Assembly: GCF_032854445.1 (NCBI RefSeq)
Contig: NC_088300.1
Coordinates: forward strand, 9,548,001 to 9,612,000
DNA length: 64,000 nt
Source of the DNA: Liolophura sinensis
Lineage: Eukaryota; Mollusca; Polyplacophora; Chitonida; Chitonidae
Direction of reading: 5' to 3'
Part shown: positions 29,321-41,997 of the stretch, in pieces
Position numbering within the stretch: position 1 is the stretch's first letter
How the letters are laid out: the number at the start of each line of letters is the position of its first letter
Notes under the pieces: generated by a model
What the model saw: the letters and a program-made list of their open reading frames with translations, nothing else
Database searches by the model: none
Told to the model about the DNA's origin: nothing
Translations under genes and position numbers: made by a program

Positions 29321-32300
29321 ATGCAAACTGAAATTGTTTTTAGAACTCAACGGACGCCTTTTGTCAACATGATTTTAATGATTATCCGCTCTGGTATATT
29401 CTGGGTTCAGGATAGCTTCAAGTGGACACTGAACTTAATGAAGTACATGGTTCTAAGAGGTGCAATTCTGTTGTTTGCTGTTTTATGCCTTTTATGGCTG
29501 TCAGTGTTTTTATACGCCAGTTTCTATTATACCTACATGCCAGCCGAATCTCATGTGAAACCAGTGCATTTTTCATTCAGGTTTGTACTTTTGCTTAATT
29601 ATATTGTTAGCTATGGTATTTTCACAAGTGTAAAAACATAAACACATTTCAGTTGTATTCTTAATGTTGAAAACTAAGGTTTATAACATTGCACAGTCTT
29701 CCCTTCCTATACTTTAGTGTTGTGTAAAGTGAGTTTGCATTGAACTGCATCATTAAAACTAGTGTCTGATTTTTTTTTTTACAATTATTTCAATAAGAAA
29801 GTATCGTTGTTTTGCATATTATTGGATGTGCACCGTCGTGATAAGGGGAGTCAGAATTTCAGGAGAGAATTTCAGGAGTCTTGCGAGTTCACAAAGGTTT
29901 AGGTGAGACTTGGTGGGGCAAACTAATGGGATCAAAAAGCAAGATTTTACAGTATTTGCTATTCTGATACTACATCGGGCTTTGTCAGGTCTGTCAGCTC
30001 AACGGGGCTGTTAGCAGGCACCGTAAAACCCTGCCATTTATCTGTGTTAGTTTGCGAGATTCCTCACTGTCTCGCCTGAAACTCTGTGAACTTGCGAGAC
30101 CCCTGAAATGCCGACTTGGCTTATAGACAGGTGAACACCAGCTACACTTGCTCCAGTTAGTATTTTTCATGTTTGGCCTCTCTTTCCCTGTTTCCTCTCT
30201 TAAATTTTACCTCATGACTGATAGGAGGTCTCACATATATTGTAACTGCTGATATAATTTGAATGAATTTGAATTTGACAGTCATGGAGAATAATTGAAG
30301 CTAAAACATTTGTGGTGTTTAACTGCAAGTTATGTCATTGCACAAACACAAGAAAACATTGATTCATATTTAATAAATGTAAGAAAAGATGAAAACTGTT
30401 GATTGGTGCAGGCAGTTTAAAATCAAGATGAAATGATGTGCAAATAATTTCAATTGTCATTCACAGAAATACAAAAGAAGAAAGAGAGCTATACATTTAT
30501 TTATTTATTTGATTGGTGTTTTATGCCATACTGAAGAATATTTCACTTTTATGACAGCAGCCAGCATTATGGTGGAAGGAAACCGAGCAGAGCCTGGCAG
30601 AAACCTCACAACAATCTGCAGGTTTCTGGAAGACCTTCCCATGTATGACCAGAGGAAACCAGCAAGAGCTGGTCTTGGACTCACAGTGACAGCATTCGTG
30701 AGAGGCTCCTGGATCATTGCGCTGCACTAAACACTAACCTAGCCCAAAGCTAAGCTGAATGCTCCTACCGCAGCTTCGGTCATATAGACTTCCACGTGGA
30801 CAATTTCCCTAAAAAAAATGGCTCAGAGGCTACCTTATTTTTGCTATCCACCAATTCCCTAAAACAACTGAAATGTAATACATCAAAGCCAGCATTGGTA
30901 AACCATCTTTCAACAGAAATCCAGCCGTTTAAACTTTTGTATCGGACAACTCAAATTAGCGTCTGCCATGTTTAGATTTTTTTTTTTTTTTTCGTCTTCT
31001 TGCCGGGTGATGGGCCACAAAAGGTTTGTTCTACCCAACATTCTGTTTACAGAGCATGTAATTCTTAAAGAAAATCGCTAGGACTGGACACATGAGGTCC
31101 ATGATTAAACCCCAACTATGGACCGGTTGGACAGGAAATTTGTTCTATTCCCCAGGCATCATTTTTCGTAGGGACTAACTGACAATAAGCAGGCTGATGG
31201 CATACTTATAGTGACAGCAGCTAGTAGTGAACTGAAAACTTCAGGCAGATTTCAGAACAGTATTGAGTTAGCATGTGTTCAGATCTTGAATTTAGATGCT
31301 TTTCTTTGCCTTCAGATTGTTATTGCAACATGTGTGGATTTTGTATTTGTTTACAAATTCAGTTTATTTTTTACTGATTTTTCAGAGTGTGTGAAAATGG
31401 AGAGGGGTTATGTTCATTTCCATCAGCAAATGTGTCATTAGTGAAAGACAATAAAGATGAAGTAAGTCTTTTGTTCAGACTGAGTGTTACTTATATGTAT
31501 ATATATATGGATATGCCTGATTATTTAGTTTAACAAATATGTAGAGGATATTGCACAGTGAAGGTTGACTTTCATAAATATTTTTTGAGCGAGAGGTGGA
31601 AATGATAACCTAGTCAAAGCTTCACGTCTCTTGGGTTATCAATTTCAGGAAAAAAATATTTATGATATTCAACCTTCACTGTGCAATATTCTATTATTAT
31701 ATTTTGACAAATATCATGATTTTGTGTATTTGAGCAAGCTTAAGCAATGTTTTTAGCTGTAGGCCTTCACAGACTTGTGTATATAGCGTGACGTCACACA
31801 TGACATCTGGTTTGATGTCATGTCTTGGTGCATGACATAAGAAATGTTAAAGTTGACTGAACTTGTATTATGACGTCATTCTGCTAAGCGCGGATTGGAA
31901 TGCAGAGGACAAGATGTTTCTTTGTGACGTCATGGCGTCTGTGTGTGTAATAACCAAAGTGATATGTACTCCAGCGAGTGAGATATCACTTTTATCAGTG
32001 AAGGAAATCCTGACATTTCACCTTTATATAAATGATAGTTACATGCTCCAGTAGTGTGTAAATTATCGTAACTTAAGTGTATCATTATCATTACGTTATT
32101 ATCTGAGTTGTGATAGAACATTTCCGTTGGTTAGTTAGGTCATTTAGATGTAGTAGTTTGGGGTACTTTTTAAGTTGATTGTATTTAAATGTTATGCATG
32201 TATGTTGCAGATTTTAGCAAAAGGACAGGTTTATAGGATAATGCTGGAATTGGATTTACCAGAATCTCCAACAAATCAGTATTTAGGTATGTATCTCATA

Positions 32301-35300
32301 TTCTGCACGGCAGAAATGACTCACAGGTAATGTGTTTATGGAGAATGATATATATCACCCCATTCGTAACTGTCAATTGCCATGAAAACTTGGTCAAATT
32401 CATGAATTTGTGGTGTATACCTTGACCACCAGATGTTTTTTTGTATTGACATTACCCTAATTCTTTTCTTTGTGCAAGAGAAGTTTTTTGTTTCCTTTGA
32501 GTTAACTGTGATAAACTTGCCAAAAGTTATTTCTGTTTATATTTGGATAATAAATAAAGTTTGTTTTTTGGTGAAAATGCATATATAAGGAATAAGGATA
32601 CCTACATTCTGAAAAACTAAGAAGAGAACAAGAGAATTTTCTTCACAGGTAAAAGTTATAAATATTTCTCACAGTATTTGCTATTTCATACTGTTGCTAT
32701 TCAGACAAGTACATTGGCTGATGTTGTTTTAATAGATAATTGATATAAATACTACCCTCATGACAGATTACAAGTCTCACCCACTCAGTGTATTACATCA
32801 CTTGAGTTATCTTTCACTTCTTATTCAAACAATGTTTTTAATATTCCAACTCAATGGGAATCTGTGTTTGTACACATGTGAAGAGAAGCTGGGAATTAGA
32901 TTAGAACTGACAGGTGCGGTTATTACTACTTAACTTCAAAACGTGTGTGTCTTTGTGGTGGAGGATACAGGGGTACTTTGAAGAAGACATGAAAACCTGT
33001 ATTTAGAACTCTGCTGACACTTCTGTAACACAAGCTTAAGGGATTAGCCCATGCTGTGTGAACTGTGTGAAACTTTAACAGGCCATCAACAGGATTGCCA
33101 TATTTCACCAAGAAACAAAGAGAAGAAAAAAGTGATTACCTGTAATTTTCCTTTTGAATGCATGTTGCAAACCTTCCTGTTGTGGTGCTTTGTACATGCT
33201 GTGTGTGAGGGTGGCACCAGGTGATTCTAGAAACTTTACCTAACTACTGAATAGTCCAAGGGGGAACATGTTTTCTACCCAGTAATGTTGTTGATTGAAC
33301 TAAAGCAACAAAAAGCTTGTTGTAAATGTTGAAACAGTTCTAGAACACTTCATTTTGACAAATATGATATTCATGCATATTATTACAACACTATCTCTCA
33401 TATGATTTTTGTGTTTATACTATAGTATAACACTATTCAAATTTAAAATATCCATTCAGATGTTTGGAATAAACTTGTTTAAGTTTTTGAAAAGGTTATT
33501 TTTCACACATCTCAAGGCATAGAGAATTGATGCTGATTAGTGAAACCTGCATATCCTACCTTGAAGTTTCTGTCTTGGTCACATTTGGCTTACTGTAGGT
33601 CCTCAACCTTTTAAACCACTCAAACACTTATTTTTTAGTAGAATTTAAGTGTACAATTATTATAAAAGTGAAGCTAAAATAATTTGTTTGTGGCATTAAA
33701 GATGCAAGCTTCCTAAAAGCGTGCAAATTAGTTCTCTACACCTCATAGCCCTCTCACAATGTTCAAAATAGTAGTTAAAGAGGCAGTTGAAAAAGTTGAA
33801 TTAGGGTAACAGGGAATAATTGTACAATGTCTAAACTTTATGCACTTTATGAATTTGTTTTTGGAGACAAAAGTACATTGATTGGATTGGCCAATTTCAG
33901 GGCTTCACAAAAACTATAATTTTACCAGTGTACACAGAATAATGTCTTCAGAATATGCTTAGATAATCATCGTGCAAACATGTGAAAAGGTTGCAGAATT
34001 ACAGTACTTGTCTTGGACTTACGTACCTGATTGCTTCTTTATGGCCCATAGAAAGTTGACAGATTGTATTTAGTTACTTGTTTATGGCTTATATCCCTAA
34101 TGGCTTCTTTGTGACCTGTAAAAGGTTGACAGATTGTATTTTCTTACTTGTTTATGACCTATGTACCTGCCAGCTTCTGTATGGCTCACAGAAGGTTGAC
34201 AGATTGCATTTACTTACTTGTCCATAACTTTTGTACCTGACAGCTTTTGTATGGCCCACAGAAGGTTGACAGATTGTATTTTGTTGGTGTCATTTGTTTA
34301 CAGGCATGTTTATGGTGTCTGTCCAGATGTATGACAAGAACAGAGAAATTCTCCAGACCTCATCACGAGCTGTAAGTAGACCGACCTCACATCACCAAAG
34401 TATTGTAAGGTTTTAGTGTTACACTATCAACTTGTCAGTGTTACGTATGTATCAGCATTCGCTAAGCCACTCATGGCAAACTGAAGCACAAATGTATCTT
34501 CTTTTTTAGTTATGGCATTATAATAGACATGCTTTGGTACACTTTGTTGGTGTCATCTGTAGTGTCCTGTCTGGTGTCACAATACGAAGTTAATCACTTT
34601 TAACCTGTTTGTTACAGGCTATACTGAGGTACCGCTCAGCACTGTTAGAGACAATGAACACATTTGTCTTCTCTCCCATGTTCCTGTCTGGGTTGACAGA
34701 ACAGAAGCAAATCCTGCCAATAGAACTCTTCCCACAATATGTGGACAACCCAGTAAGTTATCATGCATAATGTAAAGCAAGTAGTCTTTTCAGTAAAGTG
34801 GGTGGTCGACATTGGCGTGATCAGTTGCGTCTTTGTCAAGAAGTTTGGTATGTCCCTGACAAGGGACAGTTGTGTCAGGAAGTTTGGTATGTCCCTGACA
34901 AGGGACAGTTGTGTCAGGAAGTTTGGTATGTCCCTGACAAGGGACAGTTGTGTCAGGAAGTTTGGTATGTCCCTGACAAGGGACAGTTGTTTCCTCCAAG
35001 AGGTTAGGTATGTCCCTGACAAGGCACAGTTGTTTTCTCCAGGAGGTTTGGTATGTCCCTGACAAGGGACAGTTGTTTTCTCCAGAAGGTTTGGAATGTC
35101 CCTGACAAGGGACAGTTGTTTCCTTTAGGAAGTTTGACATGTCCCTGATAAGGGACATTTGTTTCCTCTAGGAGGTTTGGTATGTCCCAGACACGGAACA
35201 GTTTTTCCTCCAGGAGGTTTGGTATGTCCCTGACAAGAGACAGTTGTTTCCTTTAGGAAGTTGGGCATGTCCCTGATAAGGGACATTTGTTTCCTCCAGG

Positions 35301-37192
35301 AGTTTTGGTATGTCCCAGACAAGGGACAGTTGTTTCTTCCAGGAGGTTTGGTATGTCCTTGACCAGGGACATTTGTTCCCTCCAGGCACTCTGGTTTTCT
35401 CCACCATAAACCTAACCACTGTTCTGTAAGTGAAACATCTTTTGAGCATGGCATTAAATACCAATAGGAAGAACTATGTAGATTGAGATCCTTTAAATCT
35501 GTAGAATTTGCTGAAATATTCTTACAATTATTCTACAGCTAATTTGTAGCCATTAAAAGGTTTAAGTTTACAATGGTTTCTCTTGATTTTTGAAAGTTGC
35601 TCTTTCACATGCAAAAAGCTTGAGAAATGAGGGTATAAGTCAGTGCTTATATATCAGTGCTTGGTAAAGTGGCTTCTTATGGATACTTGGGGGTTTTCCA
35701 CTCCCCTCAACGTGACCATTGTCATATTTACTGTATTAATCTTCTTTTCTTATTAGTATAAACCAAGTGTTGGGGCCCTGATTGAAATACAGAACCAGAA
35801 AATACAGTTTTATTCAGCATCTCTAAGGATTTATGCCAACTTTACAGGGCTAAGGTAATTTTTTTTTTGGCCACTCTGTATTCTTAATGTTTCCTAATGT
35901 TAGTATTTGAATGTTTCCTCATGTCAGTATTTGAATGTTTCCTTATGTCAGTATTTTAATGTTTCTTCATGTCAGTATTTTAATGTTTCCTCATGTCTGT
36001 AAATTCCTTTCAGTTTGATTTTGTGGCTTTTTGTTTATAGGGCATTAATGATATTGGTTAAGCTTTACAGTAAAAGAACACAAAGGTTATCCATAATCTG
36101 TGAGAAAACATTGTTGGATGATCAAATTAAGTCTTTTGTTTTCAGCATTGATAATGTATTCCATTATTAACTGTATACAGTACATGTGAGTAGGTCTGTG
36201 TGTCAGGTTTTGATTGTATGATTGGTGATGAATTGCTCTCTTTTTTCTAGATACCTGATGTTTAACTGGCCCGTGTCATGTGCAGTTTTTGGGATCGGAA
36301 CGAATATGTTCTTCCTGTCAGCCATTGCTCTACTGTCATGGTATCACTTCTTTTGTAGTGACACCTCAAAGTTAGACTTTGGGGAGAGGTTAGAATTCAG
36401 GGAAAATATGTCGCTGGAGGAAAGACGGAAGAAAATACGAGCAGTGTTAGAAAAGGAGAAGCGAGGTAAGATTATGTGAAGAAAATGAGCGAGCTATTGT
36501 AGAAGAGAGATATTATGTGAAGGAAATACAAGCAAAGTTTGAGAAGGAGAAATGATGTAAGAAATATTAACTGGTGGAAGTTAATTGGCCAATGCCTTGT
36601 GCAGTCATTGACAGTGGAGTTGGTATTTAGGATTTGAGGCTTGTTTGAAAAGTAGGACGATATCTGACTAAAAAAGGTAATATTTTGTGCCCATAATATT
36701 TTGTACACTTTTAGGGCGAGCTTTTAGGTCAAGTATACAAAAAAACACAAAATTGTGGTGGATAGTGACACTAGAAATGTATCATACCTCCAGTCTAACA
36801 ACTAAACCAGCTTTAGGAGCTGATTTATGTTGTTTGTGAAGCCCTGAAGTTTGTCAACACAGCCACTGGTGTAGCAGACAACATGTCTGTTTCTAATCCA
36901 TCGAGTATGTCTCTTTTTTTTTTTTTGTTCAGAGCAAGAGAAACTTCCCATTCCATCGAAAGTTGGGAAAGCTGGTTCTTCTAGAAGTGATCTGGGTCAT
37001 CCAAGCAGAACGAGACAGTCTGCAGAAACTTTAGGAGCAGAGTCCTCTTCAGGAGGATCAGGGGAGACAACTGTGTCTAAGGGGATAGTTTTAGAAGACG
37101 AAGAGACTGTTATACTGTCAGATAAAGGGGATTCTAATGAGCCATCAGGGGACACCAGTCTTCGTCATCGCCATCACCAGAATGATCAGTGA
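29321..37192 (+). CDS. BSCL2: Seipin, lipid droplet biogenesis protein, complete
   Basis: Seipin is an ER membrane protein that forms rings at lipid droplet initiation sites and controls triglyceride phase separation and droplet growth. Eight exons: 29321-29580, 31386-31461, 32211-32286, 34304-34371, 34618-34752, 35757-35854, 36251-36465 and 36933-37192. Phases all fit and give 395 aa (human 398). Membrane span 1 is about residues 47-70 ([14 protein letters not shown]), followed by the hallmark [13 protein letters not shown]. The lumenal domain includes [12 protein letters not shown] with an N-glycosylation site (NVS), [14 protein letters not shown] and [13 protein letters not shown]. Membrane span 2 is about 246-270 ([19 protein letters not shown]). 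The cytosolic tail is charged and ends [10 protein letters not shown]. An in-frame stop two codons upstream fixes the start at or after 29321; an internal Met17 is an alternative. The exon 1 donor GTTTGT is weak. Confidence 0.95.
30493..30745 (-). mobile_element. tRNA-derived SINE, family 1, in seipin intron 1
   Basis: Same structure as the copy at 16129-16394: tttatttatttgattggtgt tail side, 'ccagcattatggtgg' and 'aaaccgagcagagcctgg' body, and a decayed head with 'gaggctcctggatcattgcgctgcac'. It is opposite in orientation to seipin. Confidence 0.88.
31528..31712. repeat. Foldback (inverted-repeat) element in seipin intron 2
   Basis: 31548-31568 (atattgcacagtgaaggttg plus a) is a perfect reverse complement of 31669-31689. 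Pairing continues inward through tcataaatatttttt against aaaaaaatatttatga, and again through gaaatgataac against gttatcaatttc, leaving a loop of about 22 bases. It extends outward imperfectly to about 31528 and 31712. The result is a roughly 180-bp hairpin, like a MITE or foldback element. Confidence 0.85.
31789..31932. promoter_or_regulatory. Cluster of three TGACGTCA (CRE/ATF) sites in seipin intron 2
   Basis: The full palindrome TGACGTCA, the consensus binding site of CREB/ATF factors, occurs at 31789-31796, 31871-31878 and 31925-31932. Three exact 8-mers within 144 bp of AT-rich intron are far more than expected by chance. An intronic enhancer or alternative promoter is inferred, not shown. 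Confidence 0.5.
33590..34010. repeat. Interspersed repeat in seipin intron 3
   Basis: Parts match poly(A) polymerase introns: 33590-33730 resembles 17525-17650, the stretch around 33745-33830 ('cctcatag..ctctca.aatgtt', 'aattaggg') resembles 18625-18700, and 33885-34010 resembles 11670-11790. Together they outline a repeat of at least 420 bp. Type not recognised. Confidence 0.55.
34000..34300. repeat. 70-bp tandem repeat, four copies, ending at the seipin exon 4 acceptor
   Basis: The motif gttgacagattg starts at 34055, 34125, 34195 and 34265, an exact 70-bp period. The last unit runs into the polypyrimidine tract and AG that precede the exon at 34304. Confidence 0.9.
34837..35395. repeat. 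39-bp and about 50-60-bp minisatellite with a hairpin in each unit, seipin intron 5
   Basis: Units are built around aagtttggtatgtccctgac followed by aagggacagttgt. The first copies are exactly 39 bp apart (34882 to 34921), while later copies add a 'ttcctccagga' spacer. Each carries gtccct-gaca-agggac, a 6-bp stem with a 4-base loop. It starts about 85 bp past the exon 5 donor. Confidence 0.9.
35880..36000. repeat. 24-bp tandem repeat, about five copies, seipin intron 6
   Basis: The unit is aatgtttcctcatgtcagta followed by tttg, with one- or two-base changes between copies. It begins about 25 bp after the exon 6 donor. Confidence 0.88.
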
Positions 37193-38277
37193 GGAAAAGT
37201 GGAATGTGTGTCAGATGTTTATAGGGTTGTGAAGTTTTAGAACAAAGGAAAGAGAGACTTTGACAGGATGTGATTGGAAGTACTGTATGTGTTTTAAGAC
37301 AATGATCTGCCAGACCAATTTTTTTGTTGAGTGCTCTGGCCAAAACATTACTGTTTGATGTCCTATTGCACATTCAGTGTGAATGTGCAATGACACTGAT
37401 TACCAGAAAAGCTTGAGAATCAAAGTGTGACCTGGAATTCTCAACATATTTTAGTGTCCTGACGTTGATCAATCATTCATGAAAAGTGTATCAAGATGTT
37501 TGTGCAAATACATGTAGGAATATTTTATTGACAAAACTATTTGAATATGCAGAATCATTTGCTGGCACAAAAAGTTTTCATGAAACTTATTCTTAGCGTG
37601 ATTAGATAAAAGTTAATTAAATCAGTCCTACTGAGGTATGAATACCTTTTGTGGTGCTTCTCCCTTATTTTAACGTTGCATTTTCAAGACAAGTCATGAA
37701 TGTCATCCTCCTAGAGAAACCCATGAAGTCAAAGTGTTTGATGTAAGCGGCTTACTTGTGTGCCCTGTTGATGCCATGTGCTGACGAGACGAGCAGCCAG
37801 CCAACCTTGGTATATGAAGGAATTGTTTACCAAGTCATGTGTATACCTGTAATATTTTGACAGAATGGGTCAGTACCCTAATTCTTCGAAAATTTTGGAC
37901 AGATATTAGTAGTGTTGAAAGTTGAATAATACATATCTTGACCAGCCTTTTGGAAATGTATTGAGTATATTGTTCATTAGATGGTCTAACCATATGAGAA
38001 AAAAGAAACATCATGGCGTGGCCTGTGTTACAAAGCTGCTGGAACTATAAATGAGGATGGTGAACTTCAACCTACAGTGTTTGCTGATAAATACCTCTCA
38101 AATATTCAGCGTTGATAAATCAGTTAATAAACTGCATTACCTTAGTAATAAATATATATTACCGTGTTCACTGTTGCCAAACATCATGTAGATATACATA
38201 CATGTAATTATGTAGCTCAGGTTTTTTTTCTTCATTTAATGAGGAATGTTTGCATCTGATACTTCTGTCGGCTTAGA

Positions 38278-38695
38278 CTGATGTTCCAGTGTGTGTGTTA
38301 TGCATCACAGCATGTGGTACAGCATGGCAGTGATGGTGCTCCACACTGGAATACTCCAATGTGTATTATGTACCACAGTTCATGTTGTCAGCACATGTAG
38401 TACAACATAGCAATGATGGTGCTCCACAGTGGAATACTCCAATGTGTGTGTTATGCACCACAGTTTATGTTAAAACGTGTGTAGTACATCATAGCAATGG
38501 TGGTGCTCCACTCTAGAATACTCCAGTGTGTGTGTTCCGCACCACAGTTTATCTTGTCATCACGTGTGGTACAACATAGCATAGCTCCACACTGGAATGT
38601 TCCAATAAATGTATGTGTGTTATGCACCACAGCACACATATTGTCATTATATGTATGGTACAGTGTAGTGGTTATGGTGCACTAATTCAGATGGT
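38278..38695. repeat. About 85-95-bp tandem repeat, four to five copies
   Basis: Units share ctccacactggaatactcca, then 'tgtgtgttatgcaccacag' and 'tagtacaacatagcaatg'. Length varies by several bases between copies. It lies downstream of the seipin stop codon. Confidence 0.82.
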
Positions 38696-40509
38696 GGTGT
38701 TCCAGACAGACCTCTTTTCCATCACAGCAGAGGTGTGAATGATCCAATGGGTCTTATACACAGATATATTTTCTCTTCAAGTTCACAATTTTTAGTCAGA
38801 CATCAACATAAATGTTAACTTAAATTTGTCTCTTAAAATGGATCGTAATGGTCCTGTAAATTTTTTGCTAGTCACTTGTCTATATGTTTTGTGGTTATAT
38901 GTAAGCTGCAGAACATTACATTGCAATACCCAGCATTGTCAAGCTTCTAGGCAAAAGCTGAATAATTGGTACACAGGCAACTTGATTCATTGCTGTGTAG
39001 TATTTTATATAGCCTTCTGCTTTTGTCAAGCATCTCAGGCTAGATATTTAGCCAAGATACACAAATACATGAATTTACATGTACTGTCATCGAAGTTGCC
39101 AGAGTTCTTGTATTTAAATTAGACGAGGTTCACTTATGCTTTGGCTACACATTGTACTTTAGTTTTTATTACAAACAGTCCAGTGTGTTGTGATATTTTG
39201 TGTGATATCTATTGTTGCGTAACCATCATTACTACTTATATGTACTTACATTTCTTTGACACTTGTCAAATCTGAGTTGTGATGGATTTATTTGTATATG
39301 TAATGCTGCTTTGTTTCTTCTTTGTTTTTAACGCTATGTTGTATTTATGTTTTTACTTTTTGATTTCTACTTAAGTTTTGGCCAAAGTTCATGGGTTCAA
39401 TTTAAGAAATTTTATCTCATCTAATCCGTCATGTGTATTGAACCATGTAAAGCCCAAAGACATGACTGGTTACTTATTAACAAAATTCTCCCCATGATCT
39501 TCAGCCTTTTTGTAGATACATGTACGTGTACAATTATTTTCTGATTGGAAAGCTGCAAGGAATTTTCTTCACCTGTACAAATTTGGGGCCAACAGTGTCT
39601 CTTGTTATCTCTGTAAGCAACTGCTGATGTAGGCCCAACCATAAAATAGGTCACTGATAATTACAGGTGTACCTGCGTTGTAAAAAATGCTATAGTACAG
39701 CGTGCAGGTAAAATCATCTTCATGAGTGGTAGTGATGTGTATGTGTGGTAGATAGTAGTGAATGTTGGTGAGAGTTAACTTATACTGACATTGTTCAAAT
39801 GCTCCAGGCAGTTTTATTCTGTATCCAGCCTATTATAAGCATAAAAGTGTACATGCACTCTGTGGTTGTTAACAAATTCACATATTTTGTTATTGTGCAA
39901 TGGTTCTATTGGTGAACAGAGTTTTGTATAAATTGATGTGTGATATTTCTATGTGTCCTGGACTGCCTATGTCAGGTCTGATATAGGGTGATGTATAGCA
40001 CCCCCAGGTACAGGTATGAACAATATTGCGGGGTACTTCCTGAATTAAGTAAACACATGGATTTGGTATATGTGTGTGGCCGGTGTTTTAGTGGTGTTAA
40101 CATTAATGCCTTTCAGGAATTCTCCATAAACCTGACAACAGGGTTGTGTTCTGAAACAGAATTTCTATGTAAACTCGATGTCTACTGAGGACACTGGTCT
40201 CCTCCATTTGGTTTTTTTTCTCAAAAGTCAAATACAATTCAGAATTTTGCGTGAAAATGCTAAAAGAAACAGCAGTTCTGAATAGAGACTTTAGAGTATT
40301 TACATACTAGTTGATTGGTGTAAATTTCAAAGTAATGTAATTGGATTTTGTGACCATCACAAGATTGTGTGTCTTGTGACCAGGATCGCGCCTCATCACA
40401 TTTCCATCCTGGCAGTTACGCTTATCGTAAGCTAGTGTCTTCAGTAGCAGGTAACCTTCATATACGTAGGTGACTGCTCATGGCAGCGTGATGAAACTAG
40501 CTGATGACA

Positions 40510-41625
40510 CTTCATCATGGTGCCATTCAAGTCCTGGCATTTGAATTCAGTCAGCCTGGGTCATGGTGCCATTCAAGTCCTGGCATTTGATTTCAGTCAG
40601 CCTGGGTCATGGTGTCTTGCAAGGCCTAGTATTTTATTTCAGGCAGCTTGGGTCATGGTGCCATTCAAGTCCTGGCATTTGATTTCAGTCAGCCTGGGTC
40701 ATGATGCCAATCAAGTCCTAGAATTTGATTTCAGTCAGCTTGGGTCACGGTGTCTTGCAAGGCCTAGTATTTGATTTCAAGCAGCTTGGGTCATGGTGCC
40801 ATTCAAGTCCTGGCATTTGATTTCAGTCAGCTTGGGTCATGGTGCCATTCAAGTCCTAGCATTTGATTTCAGTCAGCCTGGGTCATGGTGCCATTTAAGT
40901 CCTAGAATTTGATTTCAGTCAGCTTGGGTCCTTTTGTATTGCAAAGCCTAGCATTTGATTTCAGGTAGCTTGAATCATGGTGCCATTCAAGTCCCAGAAT
41001 TTAATTTCAGGCAGCTTGGGTCAAGGTGCCTTTCAAGTCCTAGAATTTGATTTCTGTCAGCTTGGGTCACAGTGTCAGTCAAGTCCTGGAATGTGATTCA
41101 TCTCAGCTTGAATCATGGTGCCATTCAAGTCCTGACATTCAATTTCATTCAGCTTGGGTCATGGTGCCATTCAAGTCCTGGCATTTGATTTCAGTCAGCC
41201 TGGATCATGATACCATTCAAGTCCTAGAATTTGATTTCAGTCAGCTTGGGTCATGGTGTCTTGCAAGGCCTAGTATTTGATTTCAAGCAGCTTGGGTCAT
41301 GGTGCCATTCAAGTCCTAGCATTTGATTTCAGTCAGCTTGGGTCATGGTGCCATTCAAGTCCTAGCATTTGATTTCAGTCAGCCTGGGTCAATGTGCCTT
41401 TCAAGTCCTAGAATTTGATTTCAGTCAGCTTGGGTCACAGTGTCAGTCAAGTCCTGGAATGTGATTCCTCTTAGCTTGAATCATGGTGCCATTCAAGTCC
41501 TGACATTCGATTTCATTCAGCTTGGGTCATGGTGCCATTTAAGTCCTAGCATTTGATTTCAGTCATCCTGAGTCATGGTGCCATTCAAGTCCTAGCATTT
41601 GATTTTAGTCAGGTCGAGTTGTAAT
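40510..41625. repeat. 46-bp minisatellite, about 24 copies
   Basis: The unit is tcatggtgccattcaagtcc, then tggcatttgatttcagtcag, then cctggg. Several variants alternate, for example 'gtcttgcaaggcctagtatt' and 'gtcagtcaagtcctggaat', showing amplification of multi-unit blocks. Confidence 0.92.
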
Positions 41626-41997
41626 GCTTAAGAATAGAAATGTACAATTCTACAGTGTAACACAAAGTAAACAGCAATGTGATCTTAGATATGTGTTCAT
41701 TGCCTGATGAATAAAATGATGAATAAAAAAATGATATGTTACACTATCTTAAAGTTGAACCAGTATACTGCCATTCTTCTACCATGGATGTGCAATGGAC
41801 ACACAGTGGAAACACAACATACAGGTTACCATACATACATGAGCTGAATATTCACTACATCTACATTTGTCTGTTGTCTTTAGGATTCATCTCACAGCAC
41901 TACTTTGGTAGTCATCATAATTGTCTCCCCTTGTGACATGACAGTCCCCTTTTCAGAGTTATGATGGTGACACACGGAATCATCACGGGCCAGGTCA

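Larger units (their letters stand above)
37193..41720 (+). other. Seipin 3' UTR and spacer toward PIGF
   Basis: No further exons were recognised. AATAAA signals occur near 38118 and 38147 and again near 41708, so the shortest likely 3' UTR is about 0.95 kb; the two large arrays may or may not be transcribed as part of it. 38700-40500 is AT-rich single-copy DNA in which I see no gene. Confidence 0.45.

Noticed and set aside
34645-35464. Several 100-125-codon frames with repeated RDIPNFLTQ- or CQGHTK-like units
   Set aside because: Translations of the 39-bp minisatellite in seipin intron 5, partly overlapping the real exon 5 on the other strand.
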